DNA from: Smittium mucronatum
Lineage: Eukaryota; Kickxellomycota; Harpellomycetes; Harpellales; Legeriomycetaceae
Length of the DNA: 64,000 nucleotides
Reading direction: 5' to 3'
Assembly (NCBI GenBank): GCA_001953115.1
Contig: LSSL01001610.1
Span: forward strand, 1 to 64,000
Under the pieces are notes generated by a model. It was not told the origin of the DNA. It was given only the letters and a program-made list of their open reading frames with translations, and made no database searches. This document shows positions 1 through 12,962 of the stretch, one piece after another (position 1 is the stretch's first letter; the number at the start of each line of letters is the position of its first letter). A program made the translations under genes and the position numbers.

Positions 1-558
1 AAATCCGTCTTCTTAAAAACCAGCACAGCTCGAGAGCGAGCATACCACAAGTGGCCAACTCTAAAAACTTGGATCGCCGACCTCATTAAGTTGCCCATCA
101 GGGCCAGAATGGCCACCTGGGTCACCGGCAGTGCAAGGTGGATAAAAAAATTTTGTGTTAAAAATTCAAAAGGTGAAACAAACATCACCATAGTCGACAG
201 GAAAAATAAAAATAACCGGTCTAAAATCCACCAGTGGACGGTGGACCGAAAAATCGGCGGAAAAGGAAACTGGATGGATCTTCAACTGCTGTACCCTGAC
301 CAGAAACTAGGCCTCCAGGACATTGGGAAAATGCGAATGGGGACCTTCCGGACCGTCCAGCGACTATCAAATATGAAATTTTTAGATGAAAAATTTAAAA
401 TAAATTGTCCCTTCTGCAAAATCGATGTGCCTGAAACTGTCGACCACATCTTATTAAATCGCTCTCGATGGGATAGACAGCGAAACGAAAAGATTGGCCG
501 TTTCATACCAGCACCGATCCGTTCAGACATAAAAAACAAATTTTTTAATTTCAATTAA
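1..558 (+). CDS. C-terminal end of a non-LTR retrotransposon ORF2 (partial, enters from left edge)
   Basis: The frame is open from base 1, so the annotated part is the last 185 codons of a longer polyprotein; there is no reason to start it at an internal TTG or ATG. The C-terminal third carries the zf-RVT-like knuckle found after the reverse transcriptase of many LINE-type elements: CPFC (near 409) followed by ETVDH and a W eight residues after the His. In this family the knuckle normally ends in Cys about five residues after the His; here that position is Arg, so it may be defective. The preceding stretch with KMRMGTFRTVQRL also fits this family. G+C is far above the flanking spacer, as expected of a fairly recent insertion. 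The catalytic RT and endonuclease domains would lie left of the window. The family is fairly secure; whether this copy is active cannot be judged. Confidence 0.75.
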   Translation, partial: KSVFLKTSTARERAYHKWPTLKTWIADLIKLPIRARMATWVTGSARWIKKFCVKNSKGETNITIVDRKNKNNRSKIHQWTVDRKIGGKGNWMDLQLLYPDQKLGLQDIGKMRMGTFRTVQRLSNMKFLDEKFKINCPFCKIDVPETVDHILLNRSRWDRQRNEKIGRFIPAPIRSDIKNKFFNFN

Positions 559-785
559 TCCAGGTTAAGTAAGTTTAATAAACTACTCGGAAAAAATCCT
601 TAAACAAAATTTGATTTGTTACAATCTGTAGTCATCTATCTTGAATTTTTCCTGGAAAAAATCAGATTTTCGATTGGCATCCGCGTGCCACGAACACCTA
701 TGTCTCAGAATTTAAGTGAGCCACCAGCTTACTTTAATCAATTCCCAAGAGATATTGAACCGCTGTAATGGCAGAGGGGAGTCGG
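559..785 (+). mobile_element. 3' untranslated tail of the LINE-like element
   Basis: Directly after the ORF2 stop the G+C stays raised for about 230 bases and then falls into ordinary A+T-rich spacer. Near the end is the block GGCAGAGGGGAGT (755-780 region), which recurs in the short retroposon at 15873 and, in altered form, in those at 28 kb and 45 kb. A shared 3' block is what a LINE and the SINEs it mobilises usually have. The exact 3' end, a poly(A) tail and a target duplication are not clear here; A+T-rich sequence up to about 960 may still belong to the element. Confidence 0.55.
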
Positions 786-3700
786 GTAATGATTAAATAT
801 GCTTCAACTTTTTTTCATTTATTTTTATTGAAATTGATTTAGTTTTTCGTTTATTAAAGCAGAATTTTTTTTGTTGTTTTAATTGTTTTAATTGTCAAAA
901 TAAACTTTATTAAGTTTAAAATATTGAATTATATGTTATTTATGTTTAATTCTGCATAAGTTTCTCAGAGATTAATCGGTAAAATAATATTTTCAGTCTT
1001 TTTATGAGAGCTTCAATTTAATAATAATTAATTATATCACATAATATTATGTTAATTTAATTAAAAATGATCATAACAAATCCATAAAGTAAACTATATA
1101 TATTGACATTTTTTTTATAAACATATATATATTTCACAATATAATTACAAAAAAATTATTTTTTGGAAACAATTGAAAAATACAAAACAATAAAAAATTT
1201 TATAATAAGGTTTTATTTAATTTGCTATAAAATGATTAGGAATAAAAAATTTAATTTATTGAATTTTCTTGAAAATAAATCAATGAATATGGCCTAAATT
1301 ATGTAAAACTTTTCTATTTCACTAAAAACGGAAAAAAAATAATACACTTGCCCTAATTTATGGATTGAATGTATGATAATCTACTGTTACAAAATATATA
1401 GAGCGAGATGTTGAATTCTAACCTGATAAATTTGAAATATTTAAAAAAATAAGTTCATAGCCAAGTATATATGGCTAAATTAGCTTTATTCTTAATTTCT
1501 TGTGGGATATAGTTTGTATTATTAAGCTAAATCCAAATTTAATCAGATAAAGACAAATTTTCTGCTTAAATTTAAGGTTATACTTAATTTCAAAATAGCT
1601 TTGCATGGATTTATATTTTAAGTTTTTAAGTTTGCTATACAGAAAAAGTTAAATTTATTAAATTTAAAAAAAGGGGAAAAATAAAAAAAAAATTCTGACG
1701 AAAATTTTAAAAATTAGCTGCAAATTAAAAAAAGAGTTATAAATAATATGAAAAATTACACTTTAGATAAAAAATTAGTCTGAATTAATAACTTTTCTAT
1801 TTTAGGCACTTTTGTAACATTTTTCTATCATTTAAAAACCTCGGAATTTGATATTATGATTAGATAATATTAAAATTTAACTTGGAATTTTCAAGTGGGT
1901 TACTCGATTTAATGCTCACAAATTATTAAAATTTTAGATTGTGTATTAATCTCCCTTAATACGTTACTCACATATATAAAAAAATTTCTTGTAATAAAAT
2001 TACATATAGATATTTATGAGACCATTAAAAGAATATATAATATGCTTTAAAATTATAAGAGTGTTTAGCAAAATTTTACCAAAATTCAAGTTCAAATTAG
2101 AAAACTAGAAATAGTTTAAATTTAGAGTGTTTTTATTTCAATATTTTATTTATTTTTATCTAGAAACAAAATTTATATCTGAAACCCATATAAAAACATA
2201 AATTTATTTATTTTTTATAAAAGATAACTAATTAATATCAAGAAATAATCTAGTCAAAAAATAACTGCTAGTTGCACATATATATATATATAAATGAATA
2301 CTTGATATAATAAATACATTTCTTCTACGACTTATAATGATTTCATATAAAAAAATAAATGGTATAATATTGAAAATTTATATTAAAAAAGGGTTTAAAT
2401 TGGCTTTTTATTTGTACAATATACAGAATTAAAAACCATCAAACTAATCTTAACGGCATAGCTTTAAAAAGAACAGTTATATAAAAGTAATCGATTTTTT
2501 TTTCTTGAGGTGTAAATTGGTATAAGCTAGGTTTGATACAATCTTTGGAAAAATTAAAATTTACCGACTTAAAAATGTTTTTTTCTTTAAAATATTGTTA
2601 AGTTGTATCTGATTCTATAGAAAATTATATATATTTAAAGTCAATACAACATACATCACGAAGTCTGAAAAAAACAGCAATCTATTAAGAATAAAAGCTT
2701 TAAACTTGAATTATATATAAATTTGATAAAATATAAGCTTATGGTAGATTTTTAATAAAAAAATGGATATCATTATAGACATAAAATTTCAAATAAGTTC
2801 CACAAAATTCCTTTACTTGTGGTTATACTTAATATATATATTTTTTTTGAGATAATAAATAATTAAATTATTTATGGACGTAATATTCCACCTATTGAGG
2901 GTTAAGATATTTATAATCCTTTCATAGTATTTTTATTACTATGTAGGATATTACACATTAAGTGAAACCTAATTTTTTTGTTGATTGAGGTAATATAGAA
3001 CAATTATATACAATAAACGATATTATAGCTCATTGATTTAATAGAAAATTTAAATATCAAAACAAATATTCGGTCCAAATTTTATTCACTATAGTATTAT
3101 TAGATTTATTAAATCAAAATTCTTAGATATTATTCAAAAAAATTCTTAAATATTCAATAGTTTCTAATATTTTCTTTTGAAATAGGTTTATTATTTTTAA
3201 TTTTCTATATAAATAACTTCTGTATTTTTAAAGTTTTTTAAAATTAATATTTATGAAATATTTTAAGTTAATAAATAAAATTGGATTGGAAACATTAAAA
3301 CTGCTGAATATTATATATAATAACTAATATGTAAGAAGGGCTTTCAACTTTTTGCGTATTATATAATTTTTACATAAAAATAAAATAATATACAATCTTT
3401 AATATGATTAAAATATCAAAGAAAAAAAAATTGTTTTTATTTTTTTATAAAACTTGATCTTAGGATATATTTATTATTATGTTTAATTAAAACTGCAAAT
3501 AAAATATAAAATTATTATTTTTGATGGAAAAAGAAATTGTTTTTATATTCAAAATTATAAAATATACTACTGGTTTGATAATATCTAATTTTTTTTTTTT
3601 TTAGATAATAAAGTATTACATATAATTTAAAACGTTTATATTTGATTTTTCAGTAAAATTTAAATCATTAATTTTAATTAAATTAAAAATATAATAATTT

Positions 3701-6700
3701 TTTTGTGATAGATCATGATTAATAACAAGAAAAACTGCGTAAAAAAAATAATAAAATAACAAGAAAATGGAAAAAGATCTTTAATTAAGATTAAAAACAC
3801 CTTATTACTACAATTTAGTATAATATAATATGATTAATATCAATATTTATTCATTTTATATAAATATAATATTCTCATATTCACAGGCAAATAGATTATT
3901 ATTTATTTGTATATTGAGCTAAATTTAATAAAAAGAAAAACGGTTAAAGAATTATTATTTTTTGTTGAAAATTTCTTAACTTATTTTTTAAAATAATTAA
4001 GTTAATGAATTTTTTTAATGATTAATTAAAATTAATATTACAAGTTAAAAAAATAACCATAAACAATACCATGGTTTCGTAGAATTTTTTATAATTTAAT
4101 AATTTAGTAATTTTTTTTGGAATTCAAAATATTAATCAAGAGGTTTTTCCAGTTAATTTTTTTAAAGAAAGTTATGTATCGACAATATGATTAATTTTTT
4201 TAAAATAACTCATTACTAATTTAATATTGTAAAATCAGGTTTTAAATTAGAAAAAATATTTTTGTTTGATTTTTATTTAAATAAATAATTTTACCTATAA
4301 ATATGCTCCGAATATTTTTCTTTATAAAATATAAAGATATATAAGAAAAAAAACGATTATATTGAATGTAAATGATGTTTCACGAATTTTTTTTATGGAA
4401 CTGCTAATATAGGCGCAAATTTCTATGAGATTAGCACTATTAATTTAATTAATATGGGAAAATAAGCCAAATTCCTCAATTATTAATTAATAAAAAATAT
4501 TGATAAAGGAATTTAAATGGAATATTAATTAGAATTACCATAAAAAATAAAATTAATTGGTGAAATTATTGTCTTTAAAATAAGCGTGTATAAAAGAGCT
4601 TGAATTAAAAAAAATAGTTTACGATATTTTGAAATTTTTTTTAGGGATGGGTGTTCAATTTAAATACAGGATATGACCATAAAAAAATTAATTGAAAAAA
4701 ATTAAAAATGTTTCAAGTCAATTATACTAATTTTCAGAATTTTTTTCATTTAATAATTTGGTGATTCTATTAAAAAATGTTTGTAATAATATTTCTATTT
4801 TAAAGATATTTTATTTCTTTGATTACTCAGTTATCGTTTCTACTTTAAAAAAAATAATTAAGATCTCAAATGAATTAATCTAGTTTAATGTAAGATTTTA
4901 ATAATAAAATTATATATTTTTTTCATAATTTTTATTATTTATATAAGTAAACCAAACTATTTCAATAAATTATTATTTACTAGCACCATTCATTATCATT
5001 TAAACTTGTGCATAAAACATGTACCTTGAATCGTTAAAATATTTGTAATTAATAAATATATTTTTATCGAAAAAATATGGTAAATAAATAAGAAAAATTT
5101 AGAACTATTCTGATAAAATAATCATCTCAATAATTCGGAGTATGAAATTAATTTAACAAAAAATGTATAGTTTTTTTTAATAATCAAAGTTTAATATCAA
5201 AAAACATCATTTTAAACTAAAAAAAAATAAGATGAATATAAATTTTTTCTAATTCATAAATAAAATATTATTTTTAGCTTGAATAACACTTAATATTCTA
5301 TGTGCATTGATTAAAGTATTTTGGGGTCTATTTTATGGATTCAATAATTATCTACCCTCATATAATCAATTTTCAGAAAATATAGCTACATTTATCATTT
5401 TAATACGGTTTGCCATCACCATTACAACGATAGAATCATCTAGTTATAAAAAAACAGAAAATATTAAGGAGAGGGTGTGGGTAAAAAAAAACCCATCAAA
5501 GATTTGAGATGATGCCTATAAAATGGAACTGATAAACCAATGAATCTATCATATTACGGAAATAGAACAAGAACCTTGATTTCTGCAGATAAGACTAAAA
5601 AAGGTTCGGAGTTAAGTTAATTTGATAATTTTATCTTTGAGGAAGAAATAGCTGAAAGCTCATATTCTAGGTAGACTCTATGGAATCTGATTCCTTTGTT
5701 GCTGCATTCTTTCTTAATATAATCATATAATTGACTTTAAATCTGATTCAATTAATTCAACTTTTTATATTATTTCAAAAGATCATTTAAATTGCTTAAA
5801 CCTTGTATTAATTATGTACATCTTCTGGGACTAGTTACCAATTTTTTTTTTTGATATTTGGTTTACAACTAAATTTAATATTTGAATTTATATACATATA
5901 GTTTTAATGACAATAATTTTTTTGTGAACTATTATTTTCAATAGCTTCAAATTCATATAAGGGCAAAATTGCATAAAATATTGAGAATATTAAAACATAT
6001 TATCACTCAATATTATGAATTGACCGACTAATAGTTATCCTTAGATAAGATTTACAACATAGGGTGTGGAATTATAAAATTATTTAAGACAAATACCAAA
6101 TAACTATAAAAAAATTAAAATTAAAAGGGAAAATTAAAAAATTAATAGACTTTTTATCATTTCACTTTAGTTATTATCTAACTCAAAACTCCTATTAAAT
6201 ATATATAAAAAATATTATTTTAAAAAATCATCCAAAAAATAGTTTACAAAAAACTTATTAAATTAAAAATAATGCTCTATATATATTTTTTCTTTAAGTA
6301 GAAAAATGATAAGCAAAGATTTTATGTACCTTCAAACATAGAAAATTTACTTTAATTACCGAATAAATAATTAATGGAATTATATTCAATATTTTATACA
6401 TTGGGCTATTATAAAAGATAAATTTACAAAAAAAATATTTTTAGATATTTTATATTATATAATGGCAAAAAAATATACTCTTAGATATAAAAAGTTTATA
6501 ATTAAATTAAAAAAAACATAAAAAAAATTTTCTTCTCAGGAAATGTATACTAGTTCAAGAAAGCAAATTCCTTCTGTAATATTTTATCGAAATATCATAA
6601 AATTAATTAAATATATATTGATATATATGGTAAATTTCATGATAACCTGTATTGAAATTTGGGTTTCGTTAAACGTAAAAAAAAAATTATTAATTGCTCT

Positions 6701-9482
6701 TAAAACGGTATTAAATAAAAAAATAAATTGAATTTTTTGTATATCAAAAATTCTTAAATTGAAAGGATTATTTTAAATACTATTATTTCATTAAAAAAAA
6801 TTACAAATATCTGGCATGTTATATATTAATATCAATTTTATATATAAAGATATTTTTTTGTAAAAATTTGGACTAAAATATAGACAAAAATTTGCATAAA
6901 AAAACACATACAGAATGTGAAATAGAAATCGATCAAAAAAACGAGTAATATTTGTAGAATTTTGAACTAGAAAAAAATCATTTTTAATGCTCTCAGAAAT
7001 AAATAATTTTTAATAATATCTTTTGTAATATTTATATGTGTGATTTTTTAATTTTTTTATCCATTTTTGACTGTTTTTTTGTAAGTTGATAAAATAATAA
7101 TATGCGATTTTACATTTTGGGTGACTATATTTTAAAAAAATTTGTGATAATTATTTAGTTACTACAATAAAAATGAAAATAAAATTGGCTTAAAAAAATA
7201 CAGATTTTGTGGTCAATATCATATCATTTTTTAAAATTTTAATCAATTTGGATATCACATTTTTTCAATTTTTTTTATTAGTGACTAATCAATTTAATTC
7301 TGCCATAAATTATAGTCATTACATCCCTTCAGAAAAATTATAAAATCCAGAAAATTAAACATTAGAAGTCGAAATAAAATTTATGATTTAAATTTTTGAT
7401 GAGATAATTACATAAAATGCATATATTGGACTACAAAATTTTTTATTTAGCCATAAAATTTTTGAAATTTTAAAGAATAAATATCATATTTTAATAGTTA
7501 AATGTAATCGGAATATTTATTTTTAGCAAAAATTTAATAAAATATGTGTTAATTCAACAAAAACATTTAAAATATGATAATGTTATATTTTGGCCTCTTT
7601 TAAATTTATGTTAATTTTTTTAAAAAAACTTAGAGAATAATTAAAGTAATGTGTGAATTTAAATAATGTTATATGTGATACTTGATATATTATTGAAATT
7701 AATAATAAAATTCGAGAGTATAGATATGATAATTCAAATTATTATACTAAATCTTTTGAAATAAAAATAAATACATACAAATATTAGGAAAAAGATATGT
7801 GAATTTAACCAAGTAAAAACCATACCTTTTTTTTGAAGTAATTTAGAGATAAATTTTTCTGACCTTTTTTTTTTTATTTAGAATATTATAATTATTATTG
7901 CAGAATTATCAGCTCATATAATTAAAATCAAATTAATAAAATAAAAAATTAATTTATGTAGAAAAATAGAGATTTTAGAGATTCAAAAAGGATTTTATTA
8001 TACTTTTTTAAAATAAAAAGATATATCTTCTGAAAATGAAATTTTTTATAACATATTTTACATTTTAGTATTAAAATTTTAATTTGATTTATTTAAAACT
8101 TTATTATAGTCATTAATTATATTCATTTGTACTTATTTTGAAGTATTTTAAAGTATATTTATTATAAAGATTTAAAAACATATAAATCCGCTATTAAGAA
8201 TATTTGTAAATAATATGATCTCATAAAATACTTTTTTACCCTGTTATAGATATTCATTATATTGAATTAAAATAATATTAGATGTGAATTCAAAACCAAA
8301 AAATAATTTTTGAATGAACTCTGGTTTTTTGAATTTTCCAATATATTATTAAATTTTTTAGAGCTTAAATCTGTTGTTTATATCATTAGTGAGAAATGAA
8401 AAATTAAATTAAATGAAATAGTCTAATTTTTTTATATTTAAGTTTGTAATAGATTTTAAAATTTTTAAATTGTGCAAAATCGATGTTTCGCAAAGAAAAT
8501 TTATTATATGATTAGATTATACAAGGTTCTTTAATTATAGAATGTATATAAATATATATTATAATAAATATATACTGATAAAAACAGCAAGATGGTTAAT
8601 TTTAGTAAATGATAATCAATCGGTATGTTATTGGAAAATTTAAGTTTTTATAATTGCCTTTTTATAATAAATATCCAAAGATAATTAATCACATTAGGAT
8701 AAAAATAAACTATCTGTAATTTTAAATTGGTTGAGATACTTAGTTTTGATTTTATTAGTGTTTTCAACAGTCAGATATCAAACTGTAGTGTGTTTGTTTA
8801 AAAATTATAGAAATTAAGAGATAATAACTATTAACTGAATAAATTAATTTATTCCTGGAAAACTTTTTCAAATATTTTAGTTAATATTAAATGTTCCATC
8901 CATTTTAAATCAAATGTAAAAAGATTAAAAAAATTTCCAAATTTATTTATCTTTTTTTGATTTTTTTGACTATATTGACTATATTGAAAAAAATCATGCT
9001 ATCACTCTATTAAACTATTAATTTTTTGATTGGAATAGGGAATTAGGTAAAAAATTTATTTATAAAAACATTATTAAATATTTAAAGGAATCTATTATTA
9101 CAGCTAAATTTTATACAATGTTAAAGATTTAATTAGTTTATTAAGCATGAATAATTTGTGACATATCTTAGTATTCCAAAATTAAATCAATTTTTTTTAA
9201 ATATTATTTGAAATCAAAACCAATCAAAAATTAATAATAATTTGTTTGAATTTTTTTTAGTCTTTAATTATTGGAAGAAATGATAAACATAAAAAAGTTT
9301 CTCAAATAAGAATAAAACAAAAAATAGCACATTCGTTAATAGGATTGTTTTTGTAGCCGTTTTAGCGATTCTCAATTACTGAAGATGGGCATCCATCTTT
9401 TTTTATTTATATAGATAATAGTATAGTAATCGAAGTATTTGTTAAATATTTTTTTATAAGAAATAAAGAGTTTGTAATTGTA
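786..9482. other. A+T-rich spacer, no recognisable gene
   Basis: About 8.7 kb of roughly 80-85% A+T with many homopolymer runs and dense stops in all frames. Short open frames such as 5307-5507 and 6543-6731 are of the size expected by chance in such sequence. The stretch 5300-5720 has slightly higher G+C and fewer homopolymers and could be a decayed exon, but I recognise no protein family on either strand. No tRNA, rRNA or structured repeat was seen. Confidence 0.7.
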
Positions 9483-9717
9483 TGTAAGGATCAGGCTTAA
9501 TGGGATAATTTTTATAATAAAAAGTAAACGGGTATTCCAGTTAAGAATATAAAAGAAAGGGAATGTGACAGGTTGAAAAGCTTATCATTAAAAAATGACC
9601 AAGCTTCTTTATTTATACCTTTTGTATTTTGTAAAAGTCAATTATGCTTAAGTGGGGTGGGGTTTTCTCAATAATTAAAATATTCAATGTGTGTACTGAG
9701 CCTATTAGTTCATTACA
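9483..9717 (-). mobile_element. Solo-LTR-like repeat, copy A
   Basis: A 235-bp block bounded by TGTAA on the left and TTACA on the right, matching four other blocks in the window (near 27290, 36575, 44062 and 63192). Read on the minus strand the consensus starts TGTAATG(G/A)ACCAATAG, has a TATAAATA-like box in the better copies, and ends CCTGATCCTTACA. TG...CA ends, length and an internal TATA suit a solo LTR; a MITE is the alternative. The flanking pentamers ttgta/ttata match at four of five positions, so a target duplication is possible but unproven. An open frame at 9644-9871 starts inside this repeat and is not a gene. Confidence 0.6.
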
Positions 9718-12700
9718 TTATATATTTGATTATTTTAGAGTATATTTTTATGAAAGATTTCTTGCTTGTCTTCCCAATTTTAAAATTTCTTCCAACATTA
9801 AATATAAAAAAATAAAACTTAATTGGTTGCTAGTAAAAGCCTTCCAATATAAAGACTTTCGTTATTTATAGTTTTAAAAAAGTGGCCTAGAACTAAGCTC
9901 ACTTGTATTTCAATAATGATACTTTTGTTAAATAAAAGATATATGAAAGATTTCACATAGAGTAATATTTTGACTAAATATAATAAAAAAGTTATTTGTA
10001 AATATAGATAAGCAAATATCTACCAATTTTTATGTTTTAGCACTTACAAAAAACTCTCTGTACTATTATATTTTTGTGAGTCTTTGTACAAGGCAAAAGA
10101 ATAAGTTTCAATAAAAAAAGGGGGGTTTTTTTAAAGATTTTAAAAGAAGGGGCTTAGTAATATTAAATTTACGGTATTTCAAGTTATGAATTAAAAAATT
10201 AAATTTTTTGGGTCTATATCTATCATTCTAAAAATAGCATGTTAATAAATATCGAGAAGATGTTTCAATTCTAATATTAATTTGTTGTTTAGTGATCTAC
10301 ATACAAATTCTTTTTAAAAAATAATACTTTAAAGTACAATGAAATAAAAAGGCGAATAAAAGGGATTTCAATATCTGATAATTTTGAAACTGCATCTGGA
10401 TAGAAGAAAAACCAATTCATAAAATTTAAAATTTTATCTTTGGATGTGAAAGAGTAATTTTATGAAATCAAAAAGAAAATAAATGATTTCCTTATGAGTA
10501 TAGATACAGGTATTATTTAATTTTAAGTCTGATTAGCATGAAAAATCAAGTACAGCATAGAATTTATCACTATAAAACTGTAGAAATTTCTTTTATAAAA
10601 TTTTTGAAAATGAGAAAAAATCAATTTTAACCTTTTTACGTATCAAAAAAATATTAAACTTTTATTAAATTCAAATGCCAAACCTTTCACGTTTATTTAT
10701 TTAATTCAATACCTAATCAATAAAAGATCTTTTGCTTGGTCAATTAATAATATATCTTATTATCCTCTTTGCTATTCATAAATACTAGAACTTTATTATA
10801 TATTCACCCCTTTAAACATAAGACCATAAAAAAAGCTTAAAGAATAAAAATAATTTTTTTTTAAAAAAAGAAAATATTAAATATTAAAAAAAATTACCAA
10901 AACGACACAGATAGTCCAAATTATCAGTAGAACCTATATATCTAGGAGAATTCTGGAATTCCGATAGTTCTAAGGAAGATTGGATTCACCAAAAAAGAAG
11001 CCCTTCAATAAAAATGCTCTCAGCTATAATATTTAAAGATTTTAAATCCAAACTTTTATTATCCAATCAATAATTTTAAAATATTCAATAATTTTTATTC
11101 GATATTAATATTTATATAAGTGGTTTTTTTCAGGGAGTTTGTTTCAACAAAAAAAATATATGATTAGAAATTTTAAAGGGTTTTAATTAATTTTAAAGGA
11201 TTTTAATTAATTTTAATTGGAAATTTTTTTTGATGAATGTTACTCGATTTATATTTTTTGAATTTTAAAATACATTTTTATTTTTGTTACAGTACTATTT
11301 TCCAATAAAATATTATAAATTGACTTTTAGAAAAACATGTACCTAGGGTACATATTTAATGAGCAAATACTGAATTTAGGAGTCTATCACTGGCTATAAA
11401 ATGTGGAAATTTTAAAATAAATATTTCATCTACATAAAAAATTATTTTAGTAACTTATTAAAAAGTCGACCAAAAAAATTGATTCTGAAATTGAGAACTC
11501 CATTTTATTAGATCAAAAAAGAATATTTAGTAATTCAATAAATATTTGGGCGTGGGGAATTACAAGCTAGTTTTTTTAATTTATATAGAGTTTTATTTTC
11601 GGAAAAAGTAATAAGTATTAAAAATAAATATGCTGATTGCAGTTTTAAGCTTGTATTGTTTTTTTTAACACCAAGAAAAAATGTTAGGGTAAAAAAATCT
11701 AAATCAACGCTTACAGAATCGAATTAAGCTAATTATTCTAAAACATATTATCCAAAGAGATTAGCGATAAAATTTTGCTCATGAAGAATTAAGTTGAATC
11801 TCTGATAAATTTATTCCCCAAAAAGTATAATTCATCAGATTAATTTACCCATTCTTCTTATTAATGTGGAAAAATTCAACATTTAGTGTATTATATTAGA
11901 ATTGATTTGATAATCACCTGATTCTTAGAAAAACTTCCGCCAAAAATACTTCAATTTTAGATTTCTTAAAAAATCATAGAAAGTCCAAGCAATAAAATAA
12001 ATTTATGAGGAACAAGATAAAGCAATGGTTGGACTATATATATATTATCCCAATTAATATTCTTGATATTTCATTTGGTTTTTATCTCCTATAAAACAAA
12101 ATTGTTTCTGAGTTTAACTGGTATGATAAAAAAAAAACACCGATGAAATTATAAAGTATATCTAATTTAAATTTTTACTAATCGCTAAGTATGAGAAAAT
12201 TAAATTAGTTTAATTGGCATCACTTCATTGTCATATTGACACTCTATCCAAATAATTATTCCAATAGAATTAAAAAAATAAAGTTTGTAAATGAATTAAA
12301 ATAATATATTTTTTCAAATGATGTCAAAAAAATTTGAGCTGAATTCATCATTTTTAGTGGTATATTTTTTGAAGTCCAATATGTGAATCGATAGTTTGAG
12401 AATAGTAATCGCACTTGTATAAAAAATATTTTTACACACTATAAAAAAATTACTATTGAGAAAGAAGCGCGATTCCAAATATTGGCTTTTAGACAGTATT
12501 TCTCTTTACCAGTATTTTGATGAATACCCAGATGTGCTAACCTATCTATGTATCTATAGCACTAAAATCAGCTGATATACTTATACTTATAATAATTACA
12601 CAATTAAAAGGTTTGAGAAAAACAGATCGATTGTTAACACCCATTTTTTTTCAAATGAAATCATACTCATTTTCATAAGTAAACGATGTGGTGGGAATCA

Positions 12701-12962
12701 GAAAATTAAGCATATCAGCAACAATAATAATGATAGCTTCTTTTGCCTAAGTATTGATATCATATTCCCATAAAAAAATCAGAGTTAAAATTAAATATAA
12801 TAAAAACTTAAAACAAATAAACTATAAAATCTTGCTTATGTTGGCCATAAATGTAAGTTTTTATCGATCTTTTATAAATCTTTTTTCCCATATTGATTTT
12901 CTGGAAAATATAAACTATTTATATCTTATTTTTATTTTTATTACCATTATTTAATTTCGCCA
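9718..12962. other. Spacer upstream of the subtilase pseudogene
   Basis: A+T-rich noncoding sequence. Around 11171-11210 there is a 20-bp direct tandem repeat (TTTTAAAGGG then TTTTAATTAA, twice, with one difference). G+C rises mildly from about 12430 towards the subtilase start, which may be remains of its promoter; TATAAACT at 12909-12916 lies about 50 bp before the start codon. The open frame at 12754-12954 shows no recognisable domain and is probably chance. Confidence 0.5.

Noticed and set aside
282..554. 90-codon minus-strand frame
   Set aside because: Antisense shadow of the LINE ORF2 end, which has the recognisable zf-RVT knuckle on the plus strand.
9644..9871. 75-codon plus-strand frame
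   Set aside because: Begins inside LTR-like copy A and runs into spacer; no recognisable domain.
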